Assembly: GCA_025331565.1 (NCBI GenBank)
Contig: JAFREQ010000150.1
Location: 62,001 to 126,000, forward strand
Direction of reading: 5' to 3'
DNA: 64,000 nucleotides
DNA from: Holacanthus passer
Taxonomy: Eukaryota > Chordata > Actinopteri > Pomacanthidae
Below, in pieces: positions 1 through 12,003 of this stretch. The translations under genes and the position numbers were made by a program. Under the pieces are notes generated by a model that had not been told where the DNA came from, searched no databases, and saw only the letters and a program-made list of their open reading frames with translations. Every line of letters begins with the position of its first letter. The first letter of the stretch is position 1.

Positions 1-860
1 TATGTCGGAGGAGTCGTGCGGTGTGTTACACGCTGTTGCACTGACTGAACCCTGAGTATAAATAACCTTCAACGCGTCTGTTTGTGTCTCCGTCTCTGGT
101 GGACATGGGTGTGTGTTTGCATCGTGTTTTGAAGACATCACTCCGTTATCGCTCTGCTGCCCCTTAACGACCTCTATTGATGGATCGGCCTGCTGTCCGC
201 AGCACGCTGCCCCGCGGTCTTATCGGTGTTCGCTCTCTCCAGCCCCTCTCCTCCATCCCACCCCCTCCTCTCTCTTTCCCCCCCTCCGTTCATTTAGTCC
301 AATCTGGATAAGTGGCTCTCAAAACAAGCTTGGTGTCAGGATTGAGGGGAGGATCATTGATCAGCTGGAACACCCACACACACTAAAACGGGGGAAGCTT
401 GGAATGCACGCACACACGAACACACCGTACACCCCCATGACACGCACATTACACGCATTAAATGAACATACTATCTGTGCACAAGCAATAAAGAGCACAT
501 GACACCATATTGTTTTGTATGCACTCGTAAAATAGCACATGTAAACGGTTTATATGTCAGTCCGTGTGTTTCTATGCACACACTCCTCATCCCCTCAGAC
601 ATGCCAGTTACATTCTGATGAAACTCCAGGAACATGGTGTCATTTCAAAAGGGGGAGGAGAGGAGGAGTGTGGGGGGAGGTGGGGGTAGCCAGAGGGAGA
701 GAGTGATGTGAGAGAGATGAGGAGAGAGGGATGGGACGGGCGTTTAGAAAGAAGGGGAGAGTAAAATAAAAAAGCAGGGGGGAGTTTGATGCTCGTCCAA
801 GCGGCGCTCAGAACTGTTTCAGGAAAATCTCATTCCATCTGTCTCCGAATAAATGTCCTG

Positions 861-886
<26 letters not shown>
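861..886. repeat. (CT)13 microsatellite
   Basis: Perfect CT dinucleotide run. Confidence 0.95.
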
Positions 887-891
<5 letters not shown>

Positions 892-3800
892 CACCCACCA
901 CCTCTCTGCATGCTAAGTGTACTATTCTGCCTGGAGCACGACAAGCTGCCTCTATCATATTTCATAATACACTACACGCTTTTCCTTTTTGGGATTCCTG
1001 AATGCCCCCTCTCTCCTGTCTGTCCACATCTTTGACACTCCTCCTCCTGTGCAGTGAGCTCAATTTAAAGGACTCATCCGTGAAATCAGAGTCTTTTATT
1101 TTGACTCCATGAATCATGGAAGGATCAATCCTCACACCTACATGACAAAAGCATCACTTTTCATCGCCTTGCAAATAATTCATGTATGTGTTCTGCTGTT
1201 TAACAACCTGTGTGTGGGTGCAGAGCAAAATGGACATTGATTTATATGAAAATGTCACAGCTACTTAAACGCTTCAGTCTCTCTAGTTGTTGACGGCGTC
1301 CAAAGAGGAAGGACGGCGATGATAAAGGGGAGCAGGGGAAATGATCTGGCAGAAAAATCTGTGGGTCTCGTTATATTTAAAGTTCATGTCTCGCTCCTCG
1401 GTCCCATCGAGGAACCAAGATGTGTCCTAAATCTTTTACCTCCAATCGTTCTGTTCTGTCCTTGCATTCAAACAGTGTCGGTGTTTGTGCTCTATCGTCT
1501 TTCTTAGAAGTTATAAAAAAGCGGATTGTCAGTCTTTGTTGATGCAGCTTTCCCAAACCCTCTTTTCGCCTACTACCTGTCTGTAAACATCTCGAAACAG
1601 ATATCCAGCAGGATCATCTCCCTTCACACTCTCCTCCAGTGATTCCTCTCTCTGATTTTCTTTCCGCCTCCTTATCTTAGAGGAGCAGCTCCCAAGCTTT
1701 CAGCCTCAAATCTGACGCCACTCGTTTCATTTCTTCTGCAATCATTTTGTTTCCTTCTCTTTTTCCTCTTAGCTATTCTTCTATCAAATGTTCCTCTTTT
1801 GTTTTTCCTCATTTCATCTCTCTTCATTTCCATTCTCCATCTCTCTCACGACCTTCATCTCCCCTTTGCCTTCAGGATGCAACACACCAGCGGTTTGTTT
1901 TCTTTGATCTAAAGTACAAGTTCTTTTTGATATTTTTGTGTTTTCTATTGGTTAAAATTGAATTTGAATGGCATCCTTCTTTATTCTTCATCTGAAGATG
2001 TGGATAAAGCCACGATTGCTTGTCAGATCATCAAACTGCATCTGAGTCACCTTCCCTTCTCTTTCTCTCTTTATTGAGTCTACAAATGAGTGAACAGCAT
2101 GAAGCCAAACATGTGCATCATTATCCTCATTTGTATGATTCTTCTTCTTCTTCTTCACAAAGTAATACTGGCCTGGGCACGACAATCGCATCTTTCATAA
2201 GTGAAAGGCCACGAAACGACGGTTCATTTTCAACAAGGTAGGACCTGCAGCTTAGTTGTCAAGTTGTGTCTCGACTCGGGACAACAAGACAAGCTCCAAA
2301 AACTGACACCTGATTCAGCGTGAAACACACACCTGAGGACGATTAAGACGACAGGTGAGCAGCGTTCTGTACTTCCAGTGTGTGTGCCAGTATGTTGCTT
2401 TGCATTTATCAGGCAGGATTATACATTAGAGGATTGTAAAAGAAAGTTGCCCATTTAATCAGCTTGCCTCTCACATAACAGGGCTTTAAGAGAAGACAGA
2501 CGTAAACCATTGCTTATTCAGCGAGGTAGCTTCTCCAAACCCCGGCAGCAGCGGCGTTGCCTCGTTTTTCACAACGCGGCTTTGATGAAAGTCGGCACAG
2601 CACACAAACACGAAGCCCGTCTTATCAAATCAAACGATTGAAAGCTCGGTTGTCAGAGGAACGTGTAGATTACGTCTCTGACCGCAGCTGATGGAGATGA
2701 CATCGCCGCCTCGAGGCTGCAGTTTTCTAGAAAATCGTCCGAATTAGCCTTCAACTGTAAAAATAATGATGTTCACGTTCCATCGCACGGAAACGGATTT
2801 CAATAAGACAGGATTCCCCGGGGGATGAAATGTTTGATGTTTACTTCTTTGAGGTTCTGATCCCACATTCTCATGGCTGTCCAGACAGGTCGACACCAGA
2901 AGAAGATCTTACATCAAACATTCTTCATAGGCAACGTCTTTTTATGCATGTCCCATGTGATAATGATGAATATAGTATGATGCCTGCTCTACATGTTTCC
3001 TTCATGGTCGGGGGAATTGCACTTTTGACCCACAAGAGGCAAAATCCACTACTTTTACCCCATTAAAAATAAATGTAGTTCTTCTTCCTCTTATGGATTT
3101 CCATTATTTTTCAATCTTTCCATATTACTCTTCCCTACAGTGCTCCTCTCTCCACCTCCATTCCAGTCTTTCCTCTCATCCAATGGATAGATGCTGCTGC
3201 AGAAAGGTCATTAAATTAAGAGCTATGTGTGTGTGTGTGTGTGCCAGTAGGTGTACATACACTGTAGGCGTATTTGGATGTGTGTGAGTCTGTGTGTTCC
3301 TGCATCCTGCAGCAACATCCACCATCCTGTACTTTCCCCGCCACGGCGGCAGCAGAAGGCAATTAATGAGTCCCTGTGTTCTTATCTGCTACCTAGCAAC
3401 CTTGACTGTTCCGCCCGTCGCCCCCGGCAACCACTGCTGCTGCCTGTAATCGATTGCTCGGCAACCGGGGACGACGGCGTGACATCACGCTGAACCGCCG
3501 ACCCACGCCGCCGCGAGGGACGGACGAGCGAAATGTCTCCGGTTTAATCAACAGATGTGATGTTATGTTATTTTCAGCCACAGCGGAGTTTGACAGCAGA
3601 GAAAACAAAGAGCATTCAAAGGATTTACTGTTCAACATTAACAGTAAATGTCAGGTTTGGGGTCAGCGCTTATAATCTAGGAGTGTGGGCCGTTTTTAAG
3701 AGCCGCCATTTTGCACCGACATTCAACAGCAGGCTTTCTGAAGCATTTTACAAGCGTCCTCAAGCTGAAATAAAGCCGCTTTCATAACGTCAGAGGAAAT

Positions 3801-5944
3801 TAATGTACTTTCATAAAATAAAATTAACCTTCAGTGAAAAACGAGCGAGGCACTAGATCACTCGGCAAAAGCCATGTGTTTAATGAGTGGTTAGACCATC
3901 ACATGGTAACTAAATTGATCTTGAGACAAGACGTGTCGAGATCTGTCAGCTCATCACAAAACAGTGATTGATCACACTGTACATTCAATAGCTGCAAACA
4001 GATTTCCTGTGGGAAACCCTCAACAACCCTTAGAGGGAAGTATTACAGAAAAAGAGAGCGATCACAGATTTCAGCACATTTGAAGGAAGAGAAATTCACA
4101 TTTTATTTTTTTTAACTGGAAACACTTGCTCTCACGCTGTTTTTCCATCGCTATCAGCTCCTGCTTTCATTCCACCTGCTCTTATTGGGAGCGCCAGATG
4201 AATACAAGTGCAGGCAATTTCTGTGACAGGTGTAAAAGCAATTCTGGGAAATGCAGGAAATTGCTAACTGATATAAAAGAAGATGAGATCGGTTTAGGGA
4301 AAGAGAGCGCACCAAGAAATGAAGAGACCAAATGGTATCTGCTAAATGTGACAAGGCCATCCGAGGAGTATGGGTATAGAGAAGCATTAGAAAGACCCAC
4401 AAAACCCAGCGTAGACAGAACCATCACACGACTCCTCTGCTGCACCAACCTGTTTCCTAACACCTCCCGTGCTTTCAAGACCCAGACAGCTGCTCGGTCT
4501 GGAGCTGCGTTCCACCGCTCTCTCTATTTGGATGCCTGTTATTAAATTTGCAGCGCTCGTTTCGCCTCGGGGAGCGACCGAAAGCATAAATGCATTTCCC
4601 TCGGATCATGTTCCAGAGTTAGTAATTGCCAAAGCAATTGTTATTTAAGTGACGCTCAAGGAAAAAGGGGGTGGCGTACCGCTGCTGTTTTCCACTATTG
4701 TTAATATTTTAATGCGCCGCGCTACTTCCTGCTGGGACTCGACGGCTCCAGTGTTGTCAGACAATTGGATAATGCCGTCTTTTTGTTGGTATTTTGGGGA
4801 CGTGTCTGAAGTTTCCAGCACATGGATGTCCCCCTAGCTAACAGGGATTTGGCTTGGACTAGTTATTATTTTGTGTTGCTATTATTTTACCAGGACAAAA
4901 GCAAACAAGGCAAAGAAAGAACACGAGAGGCAACATGATGATATTCAACACTTATTCTGATTTACTGACTAAAATGAGCATTGAAACCCAATTTAAAAAT
5001 GCTTTTAATATCTGAATACACTTTTGCACGTTTTGTAAAATATCAATTACAGCTGATCAGCACTGACTCAGAACCTTTTTACACCTAAAGCCAAGATAAA
5101 ACTATATATCACACAGAGCCTTAGAAGTTGGAAACAAGAAAATTCTTATGCCGCTATAAATAGACACAAATCCAAAATGTTGGCGTTTGTACGACATATA
5201 CGCCGACAACACCTGAATAAACTTTCTCATTGTGCTAAATTAACTCAACCACTGATGGCAATAATAAAACACTGAAGTCGGTGGGTTACTGTGCAGAACT
5301 GGCACTGGTTCTGTGGTTGAACACCAGCTGACACAGATCAGTGCATTAGAAATATAACAGGCTATTATCAAAGTCAGGCCAAAGTATGTTTGATCACTAG
5401 TGTGCACATTTCTAATTTTCGTTTGCTAGTGATCCCATTCATGCAAACTCACTCTCGTGTCTCTGCCTGTCTGTATTGAACTGACTGAATTTGTTATCAG
5501 AGCCACTGTTGTGCAATTAATTGTGTTTATGCACCTCAACTTTCCCAATTTATGTAGGAGGGTCCCTTCTTTTGAACTGACCAGGCTTTTATTTCAATTT
5601 GCTATTATTCAAAAATATTTGAGTCTTCTCGTGTTTTAGATTTTTCTTATTGTAAACAAATCCCATGAAACTGAAAATGAAACCGTACATTTGTGGTTGT
5701 GGATTAATGTCTTCAGTAGGAACTAATGGGCCTCGGGCTGACAGACGGAGTAGGTCAAAAAGTGTTGAGAGACAGTCTAAGCTGTTGTGGGCTCGGAGCT
5801 CCTCATGGGATTGCTGACTATAAAAATAGAGAACAACATCAGTCTTATCCTTTGAATCTATTTTTTTTCATAGTGGGAGAATTGACATCTGGGAGCTGCA
5901 GAGCACGGCCACAGTCTGACCAGCGTGCAGGGGCATCAGAGATG

Positions 5945-5995
5945 TTTTCAGCTTCGGTGCCTTGCTCAAGGATATGTTTGACAGTCAGCTCCCAG
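5945..5995 (-). mobile_element. Possible SINE fragment
   Basis: GTGCCTTGCTCAAGGATATG followed by TTTGACAG resembles, in reverse orientation, the CTTGAGCAAGGCAC-type segment after the tRNA-related head of fish SINEs. It is short and diverged. Confidence 0.25.
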
Positions 5996-6929
5996 ACAGA
6001 CAGCCTCTCTCGCAGCGCTGTGTGTCAAGGTCAGTCACACAACGGGATTCAACAGTGGGAGATTAAGATGACCTATGGAGCGTCCAGTGGAGCAGACACT
6101 ATAGTTTGCTTTGTGGACTTTGTGGACATGAGCATCATAATACGAGATAAGCTTCTCTAAACCCTCTTTTGTCGTCATACTTTTGTCACTTCTTCATTAC
6201 TCTTCTTCGCTCTCTTCTTCTTTTTTCCTTCGACTCGCTCAACCGAGAGTCAGTAAACAGCCGCGATGGAGTCGCTGCAAGACTAAGGTTTCAAAGCCAA
6301 AATTCAAAGCCCTTAACTTAACCCAGGTCTGTGTGGGGTCAGACAATATCTATTTTGCTCCTGCCCCCCACTGCAGGGCAGGAGCTGGGGCAACTAGCAC
6401 ACCGGGCTTCTTGTCAGAGAGCAAGCCGACCTGCTGCACTAATGCTAATCAGGCAACAAGGGGCAGGAGGGTCAGGAGTGAAGGAGCGTCACAGAGAGAG
6501 AAGAAAGGGAGTTCACTCAGGCGGGAGGATGAACAGATGACAGCGATGTGCGGGGGAGGAGTGTCTGTTTGTGTGATGAGTAAGTGTAGAATTATAGTAT
6601 AGGAGAGGATATTTGGTGTGTGTGCAGGTGTGTCGGTGTCTAATTACAATCACTGCTCGTGTGAAACATGAAATCCGTGTGTTTGCCTGATTGTTTGCAT
6701 TCTGAGTGTGTGCGTGCAAATGGAGAGTGTGTATGAAGTGGATGCAGCATGCAGTTGCAATCTGTGCTTGTGTGAGAGAGAGAGTGACAGTGAGCAAGTG
6801 AATGAGCACAGCCTTATTGGAGCGCCCTGCAGACTGAGAGGCAGATTAATTGAAAATGCCTCAGATACCCAGCCTCAGCCGTCACTCCCTTGACAGAACA
6901 GACCTTCATAACAAAATCCCTCAAACACA

Positions 6930-6932
<3 letters not shown>

Positions 6933-6978
<46 letters not shown>
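6933..6978. repeat. Compound (TC)17(AC)6 microsatellite
   Basis: A perfect TC run switches directly into an AC run. Confidence 0.95.
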
Positions 6979-6979
<1 letters not shown>

Positions 6980-7069
6980 GCATTATGAATGCTACCCGGT
7001 CTCATGTTGAGGACGCACTCATGCAGAGCTGCACTGTCAGACAGGACAGGTAATGTGAAAACAGATAAA

Positions 7070-7072
<3 letters not shown>

Positions 7073-7110
<38 letters not shown>
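7073..7110. repeat. (CA)19 microsatellite
   Basis: Perfect CA run, about 200 bp before a GT run in the opposite sense. Confidence 0.95.
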
Positions 7111-7113
<3 letters not shown>

Positions 7114-7305
7114 CACAATGTGAAACAAACACACACATCCATGCACAGGATAATACTAATTCCTGCCAGTGCAATCTTGCAAAAGGACACACTCTTTCCC
7201 GCTGTTCTTTTTTTTCTCTGCTTCCCCTTAAGAAGGACTGAAAAACAAGGTCCTTGAAAAGGCCAGCTGTGACAGGCATATTATCAGCTCTTCAACACAG
7301 CTCTC

Positions 7306-7308
<3 letters not shown>

Positions 7309-7336
<28 letters not shown>
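7309..7336. repeat. (GT)14 microsatellite
   Basis: Perfect GT run. It is complementary to the CA run at 7073-7110, forming an inverted pair. Confidence 0.95.
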
Positions 7337-7340
<4 letters not shown>

Positions 7341-9045
7341 ATTCGGAAAGCTCAAGATGTAAAATCCACTACCTGCAAAAACCTGAAAAGCTTTGGCTGA
7401 CCAATCCTAAATGTTCTCATATAAATACAGTTGTAGTTGATTTAAAATTGTGCTCTCGGTTAATTTTTGTATCTAATCGAGTTGCAAAGCAAAGGAATTC
7501 TTCAGTCTGTGTAATTGAACACATGTGACTAGTACAAGTCAGACAGATCAGAGGGAGCCATGAGAACTCCAAATGTGACATGTGACCAAAAGCAATTTCA
7601 TCCAAACATACACACAGAAAACATATTAGAACAGATCGTGAGAACAGTTACACCAAAAATACAAACAGCTGAGGAAAGGAATGCATAAATTATACAGAGA
7701 AGTAAATACATAACAATAAAAACAAACAAACAAGCAAACAAAAAATATATATATAATTTGTCCTGTAAAGACACTAAGTTCATTTCTACAGATGTTTGGT
7801 TCCGCTCCGCCTGCACATAAAACTCGCCGTTTTGGCACTTTTTAAGACCATGTGTGTCTGTAAACGTGGATAGAAATATTCAGTCCATATTGTGTGTGGG
7901 CAGGTGTGAATATGGTATGTTTTGTGTATGTGGGAAGGTGTTTGTGTGTATAAATGTGTGTGTGTGTATGTACTGTATACTCACGTGGGAAGGTATATGT
8001 GTGTGTGTGTGTGTTCTCACATTTCATGTCCATATAGTGTAACTCTAATCTATTCAAACACGTACAGTATATTCATTGATTCTCTACATTAGTGTCTGTG
8101 CGTGTGTGGTTGTGTGTGAGAGTGTGTGTTTGTCACAGTTGGCCACCGGTAAAAACTCCTCAACTTTTGTTGTAACGTTGGATTCACGAGGGAACTCCCT
8201 CGGTCAGTCTCTCTCGCTCAGTTGACGATGAGTCAAATGATCGACGGGTCACATCAACCCGCAAATGAACCAACACAGACGACTCAACCTCAACAGCAGA
8301 CAAACAGCTTCGTTTGCAGTTAAACCACAGTCCTGCTTCCTCTTCAGAGCCAGGAGAACTGGCCAGGGCCAAGGTCAGCTTAGCTGCTCTTACATCAGAT
8401 AGTTGTTAGTGATTGAATTCCTTGTGTAGCTTTCAGTTAGGTACAAACATGTCTCTGAAGGTAGGTCATTTCTTTAGGCAGAGCCAAAGAGCCACAGAGT
8501 TTGTGAGTGGTTGAAATCTAAAGTGTCATAATAATGATAATAATAATACAGTAATAATAGTGATAATAGAAAACATGAAATAAGTGCAGTGCAGAAATGT
8601 ATTAGAAAAAAATACAAGTGTTCAAAACTTGGCTCCCTCATCAAGAAATATTTTACAAATTGTCTAAAGAATAAAAGAGAAACAGAACTGAAAACAGACT
8701 TCTTGGCAGAGGTAGACTTTGACTATTCATCAAGTCACGATCATAACATTAATGACAACACAATGACAGGCCAAGTAACTAGCCTTTTCAAACTAGCCAA
8801 ACCAGCTGTGAACATCAGTTACACTAACTCTGTTTATATTTTTCAGCTCATGACTCGAGTTCTCGGCTTCATCATATCTAACCACCTTCTCTGTGATTCC
8901 TTGTTCATCGGCCTTCGCTTTCATGGAACTTGGCCAGACAAAATCTGTGCTTCTCGAAGGGGGGGTTGTGCTCTGAACTGAGCCTTTCAAGCAGCACTTT
9001 ATCTAAGTCTGCATATTGCCTCCAGGAACCTCTGTCAATCATAGT

Positions 9046-9053
9046 ATCTAGGT
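9046..9053. repeat. hAT target-site duplication, left copy
   Basis: ATCTAGGT, matching the right copy at 9962-9969 at 7 of 8 positions. Confidence 0.8.
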
Positions 9054-9961
9054 CAGGGGTGGGGAACCTTTTTCCTATCAAAGGCCATTTCAATTTTTAC
9101 AACATCCTTCCGAGGGGCCGGACTGAATTATTGAACACGTATCAGACTAACCTCTAATGCGATAGCTGGAAGTGCTTCTCTTGGGCGAGGTGTCTGATGT
9201 CAGATAGGAGGGATGATGATGCTACTCGCAGCTGGTTTTGCAGGTTTAGGTCAGTCGGTCTTGAGCAGAACGGCGTCTTTGCATGAGCGAGTTTTGAAAA
9301 AGACTGCTCACAGTCGCAGGTTGTTCCAAACAGAGATGCACGTCTGTCAATGCACGTCTCCTCAGAATGGGAAAATCCTCCTTTGCAGGTCAGTGATTTG
9401 ATGTTTTAAGGTTGTCAGGCACTTCAGCTGGATCCACATTAAACTTGCCATAGCTTTAATTTGTTTCAAATAATTTAACATTTGAAAGCAGGGCATTGAG
9501 ATCTGGACCTGGATTTTCAGCTCTGAGAGGTAAAACATCCACCACGAAGGCCAAATCACAAATCCACTTGTTATTACTGAGTTCCATGTCGGGCTTTTCC
9601 GTCATCTCTATGAAGTGTTTTACTTTTCCCCATCATTCATCCAGTTTAGCAGGTTTTGAGCTGTAATGGCGCCCAGATTGATCTTTTGACCTGTTTGTCC
9701 ATTTTTCTTTGAAAGCCCGACATTCTGCATCTGCTTTCCTTTTCTTTGACAGTCGCCGTGATGCATGCAGTTCACCCCGACTGTGACCCGGACAGGTGTA
9801 CAGCCAGAAGGAACCACCAGAAAGGACGGATCAGTCTTCTGTTTAGTTTTATTTTCTTTTACGCAGAAAAAAGTAATTACTGTCCAAAGAACCTTTTTGA
9901 ATTTCTGAGTTGAGTCCCGCCTGCTGCATATGTAATGAAGGCCGGACGTTCCCTACCCCTG
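9054..9961 (-). mobile_element. hAT-family DNA transposon, internally deleted
   Basis: Left end CAGGGGTGGGGAACCT and the reverse complement of the right end CAGGGGTAGGGAACGT form terminal inverted repeats matching 14 of 16. They are flanked by an 8-bp target duplication, ATCTAGGT at 9046-9053 and ATCGAGGT at 9962-9969 (7 of 8). Eight-bp duplications and CAGGGGT-type ends are characteristic of hAT elements. At 908 bp the element is far shorter than an autonomous hAT, and its interior holds disconnected pieces of transposase coding sequence on the minus strand. It cannot move by itself. Confidence 0.9.
9154..9743 (-). pseudogene. hAT transposase remnant (GTF2IRD2/ZBED-like type)
   Basis: Minus-strand pieces in order: an N-terminal-like KRKADAECRAFKEKWT (9696-9743), a middle piece with WICDLAFVVDVLPLRAENPG (about 9480-9570), and a C-terminal piece (9154-9330) with FGTTCDCEQSFSKL, then PTDLNLQNQLRVASSS, ending HFQLSH and a stop. 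The last piece is the hAT C-terminal dimerisation region, with the typical FGTT-x-CEQ-x-FS and L-x-LRVA patterns. Between the pieces there are large deletions, stops and frame changes, so no functional protein can be made. Most of the catalytic core is absent. Confidence 0.85.
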
Positions 9962-9969
9962 ATCGAGGT
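9962..9969. repeat. hAT target-site duplication, right copy
   Basis: ATCGAGGT, directly after the element's terminal CTACCCCTG. Confidence 0.8.
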
Positions 9970-10611
9970 GATGCCAGTGTCCAAAAAGGCAGCATTTCTA
10001 TACAGCCTGAGATGAAAGCCTGCCTTCGAGACGATGCAAAGAAGCATTCTGGATTTTTGGCTCTGCCCATCAAGACACATGACAGCCGAAGAGAAGTCTA
10101 CCTTCAGAGTACAGCAGCTCTGCATATGTGTTCGTTTGACTCAAACTTAGTAGTAAAATGTGTATGACAATGGCGCCACTAAAAACTGAAGATACAAGAT
10201 GTTTCTTCAGATCAAGGTTTTGAATGAAGTAGCTGTAATGAACTGTGAGTTAAGCCCTGGCTAGCTCTATCCAGCCCTACAGTGGAAAGCAGGACCGCCG
10301 CACCCTGTCACACTATAGCACAAAAATACTTCAAATTGTACCGAACTGCAGCTTCTGAAATGTATCTGATGTAAAAAGGTATTATATTTTACATGTTTAC
10401 AACATAAATGTAGTATTCTGTTCAGCAGAATGCACAAATTTCGTAAGGGGAGATAAATGTACCTGGGCAAATTTAGAGATTAAATTCAAGGGACAATGTG
10501 TTGAATTCCCTTTGTCACATAACTTCCGTCCCAAGACTCACGTTTTCTAAACTCATATAAAACTCAAAGAGAAGTTACAAAAGGTTATAGTCACAGCACT
10601 GGTTCTTATGT

Positions 10612-10631
10612 TCCATTAACGTGTTAATGGA
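10612..10631. repeat. Palindrome TCCATTAAC-GT-GTTAATGGA
   Basis: Perfect 9-bp arms around a 2-nt centre. The TTAAC/GTTAA halves resemble homeodomain or HNF1-type half sites. Confidence 0.7.
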
Positions 10632-10712
10632 GAGGAGGAAGGGGCATAAGGGGATAGGAAGAGGAATGCTTCTGGGTTTACTCGTATGGAGCCAGCCTCT
10701 ATCTATGACAAT

Positions 10713-10737
10713 GTTTTAATGTTTACAGCATTAAAAC
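10713..10737. repeat. Inverted repeat GTTTTAATG-7-CATTAAAAC
   Basis: Perfect 9-bp arms around a 7-nt spacer (TTTACAG), about 80 bp after the palindrome at 10612. Confidence 0.7.
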
Positions 10738-11600
10738 AAAGTCCACGTTTCCACTGCAAACCTTGTTGTATGGATTCAAAAGTTTAATTAAACAGGAGCA
10801 AAGAGACCTCTCTGCCATTCCCGAGGAGCCATTGCCAGTCTGCCAGAGGTTCGCATCGAGAGCAACTACAACTCCAAAGGGAGGAAATCGAGCGTTGTTT
10901 CATGATTTTCCATCACTACTGATTTGTGTTTTTCAATAAGCCCAAACTTCAAAAACTGAAATGAGAAACTAAACTTGAGTAGCAATGAGTCCCGGAGGCA
11001 GCCAGCAATACTGTGTAGTTTCAAACCCCCATGAATTAGTTTGAGGTGTACAGAAACTATCCTTCTCGTTCATAGATTCATAAAAAAGCATGTTGCCTTT
11101 TCACCAGAGCTGTTTCACCCAAGGTTATTTGACAACATAATCTTGATGTTAACTCAAATGTCTTGACCTCAACTTGGGAAAACAAGAGGCTCACTGAATG
11201 GTTATTATTTTGTTCAGTTCAGACTCCATGACTCGTTACGAGTTCCAATCTACTTGTGGGATTCACAGCTCTGGACATGGAGGGTTTGACTCTACTCCTC
11301 AGAGTCTGACACATGTTATACTGTCTCAATTGTTCTCTGTTATTTTATTTTTTTTCTTTCTGGAAGCCTGAGACTGTCAGCAATTCCTCCACATTGATTC
11401 ATCATTGTTGTTAATTGGCCAGACTGGAGAGAAGACACACAGGCAATCCCTAAGGTACAGTAGCTATATGTGCATCCGTCATTCTCAACTTGTGAATTGT
11501 GGCCCCTGAGGACCGGAGCCAGACACCCCTCATTGGAATGGAGGCCGATCAAAAACACTGCTGTCGAGTGAAAATAGCTTCTGCAGATCAATACATACAA

Positions 11601-12003
11601 TACCAGTCCAAAAGTTTGGACACAAGCAAAATACATTTTATATAAGTTACTTTTACAGATTGACTGACCTTTGTGCCTGTTTATGGTTTGTGTCATAATA
11701 TGGACCAACACTACCTCATCTGCTGATCTCAAATGCATTAAGAAGGAGATAAATTCCACTAATTAACTTTTGACAAGACGCACCTGTGAAGTGAAAACCA
11801 TTCCAGGTGACTCCCTCATGAAGCTGGTTAACACAACGTTTGCAAAGTAAAGCAAAATATTGGCTACTTTAATTGTTTTGTTCACGCCACAGTTCAGCTG
11901 TTTCATTTTTGTGATGTGTTCAGTATTAATCTGAAATGTATAAAATAATAAAAATAAAGGAAAAGCATTGAATGAGAAGATGTGTCCAAACTTTTGACTG
12001 GTA
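11601..12003. mobile_element. Tc1/mariner-like deletion derivative
   Basis: The left end TACCAGTCCAAAAGTTTGG and the right end CCAAACTTTTGACTGGTA are inverted, with TA at both outer edges as expected for Tc1/mariner. Inside, ACCTGTGAAGTGAAAACCAT and CAGGTGACTCCCTCATGAAG are characteristic of the 3' part of a very common fish Tc1-like family, and GGAAAAGCATTGAATGAGAA precedes the right end. At 403 bp the copy has lost nearly all of the transposase (normally the element is over 1 kb). Confidence 0.88.

Larger units (their letters stand above)
1..9053. other. Non-coding flank, 3' side of elfn2
   Basis: No exon could be supported here. The open frames are short, compositionally biased or overlap on both strands. 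Contents noted: a (CT)n run at 861-886, a microsatellite cluster at 6933-7336, TG-rich stretches at 7855-8130, a possible SINE scrap near 5960, and AT-rich ordinary DNA elsewhere. The 139-codon frame at 4126-4545 resembles no family I know and is matched by antisense frames. Confidence 0.6.
9970..11600. other. Non-coding stretch between two transposons
   Basis: No gene was recognised. It contains two perfect hairpin-forming inverted repeats (10612-10631 and 10713-10737). The 85-codon frame through 9910-10167 starts inside the hAT and resembles nothing known to me. Confidence 0.5.

Noticed and set aside
4126..4545. 139-codon frame
   Set aside because: It resembles no known family, has overlapping antisense frames, and has no splice or promoter context.
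5726..6160. 144-codon frame
   Set aside because: No family resemblance; part of it overlaps a possible SINE scrap.
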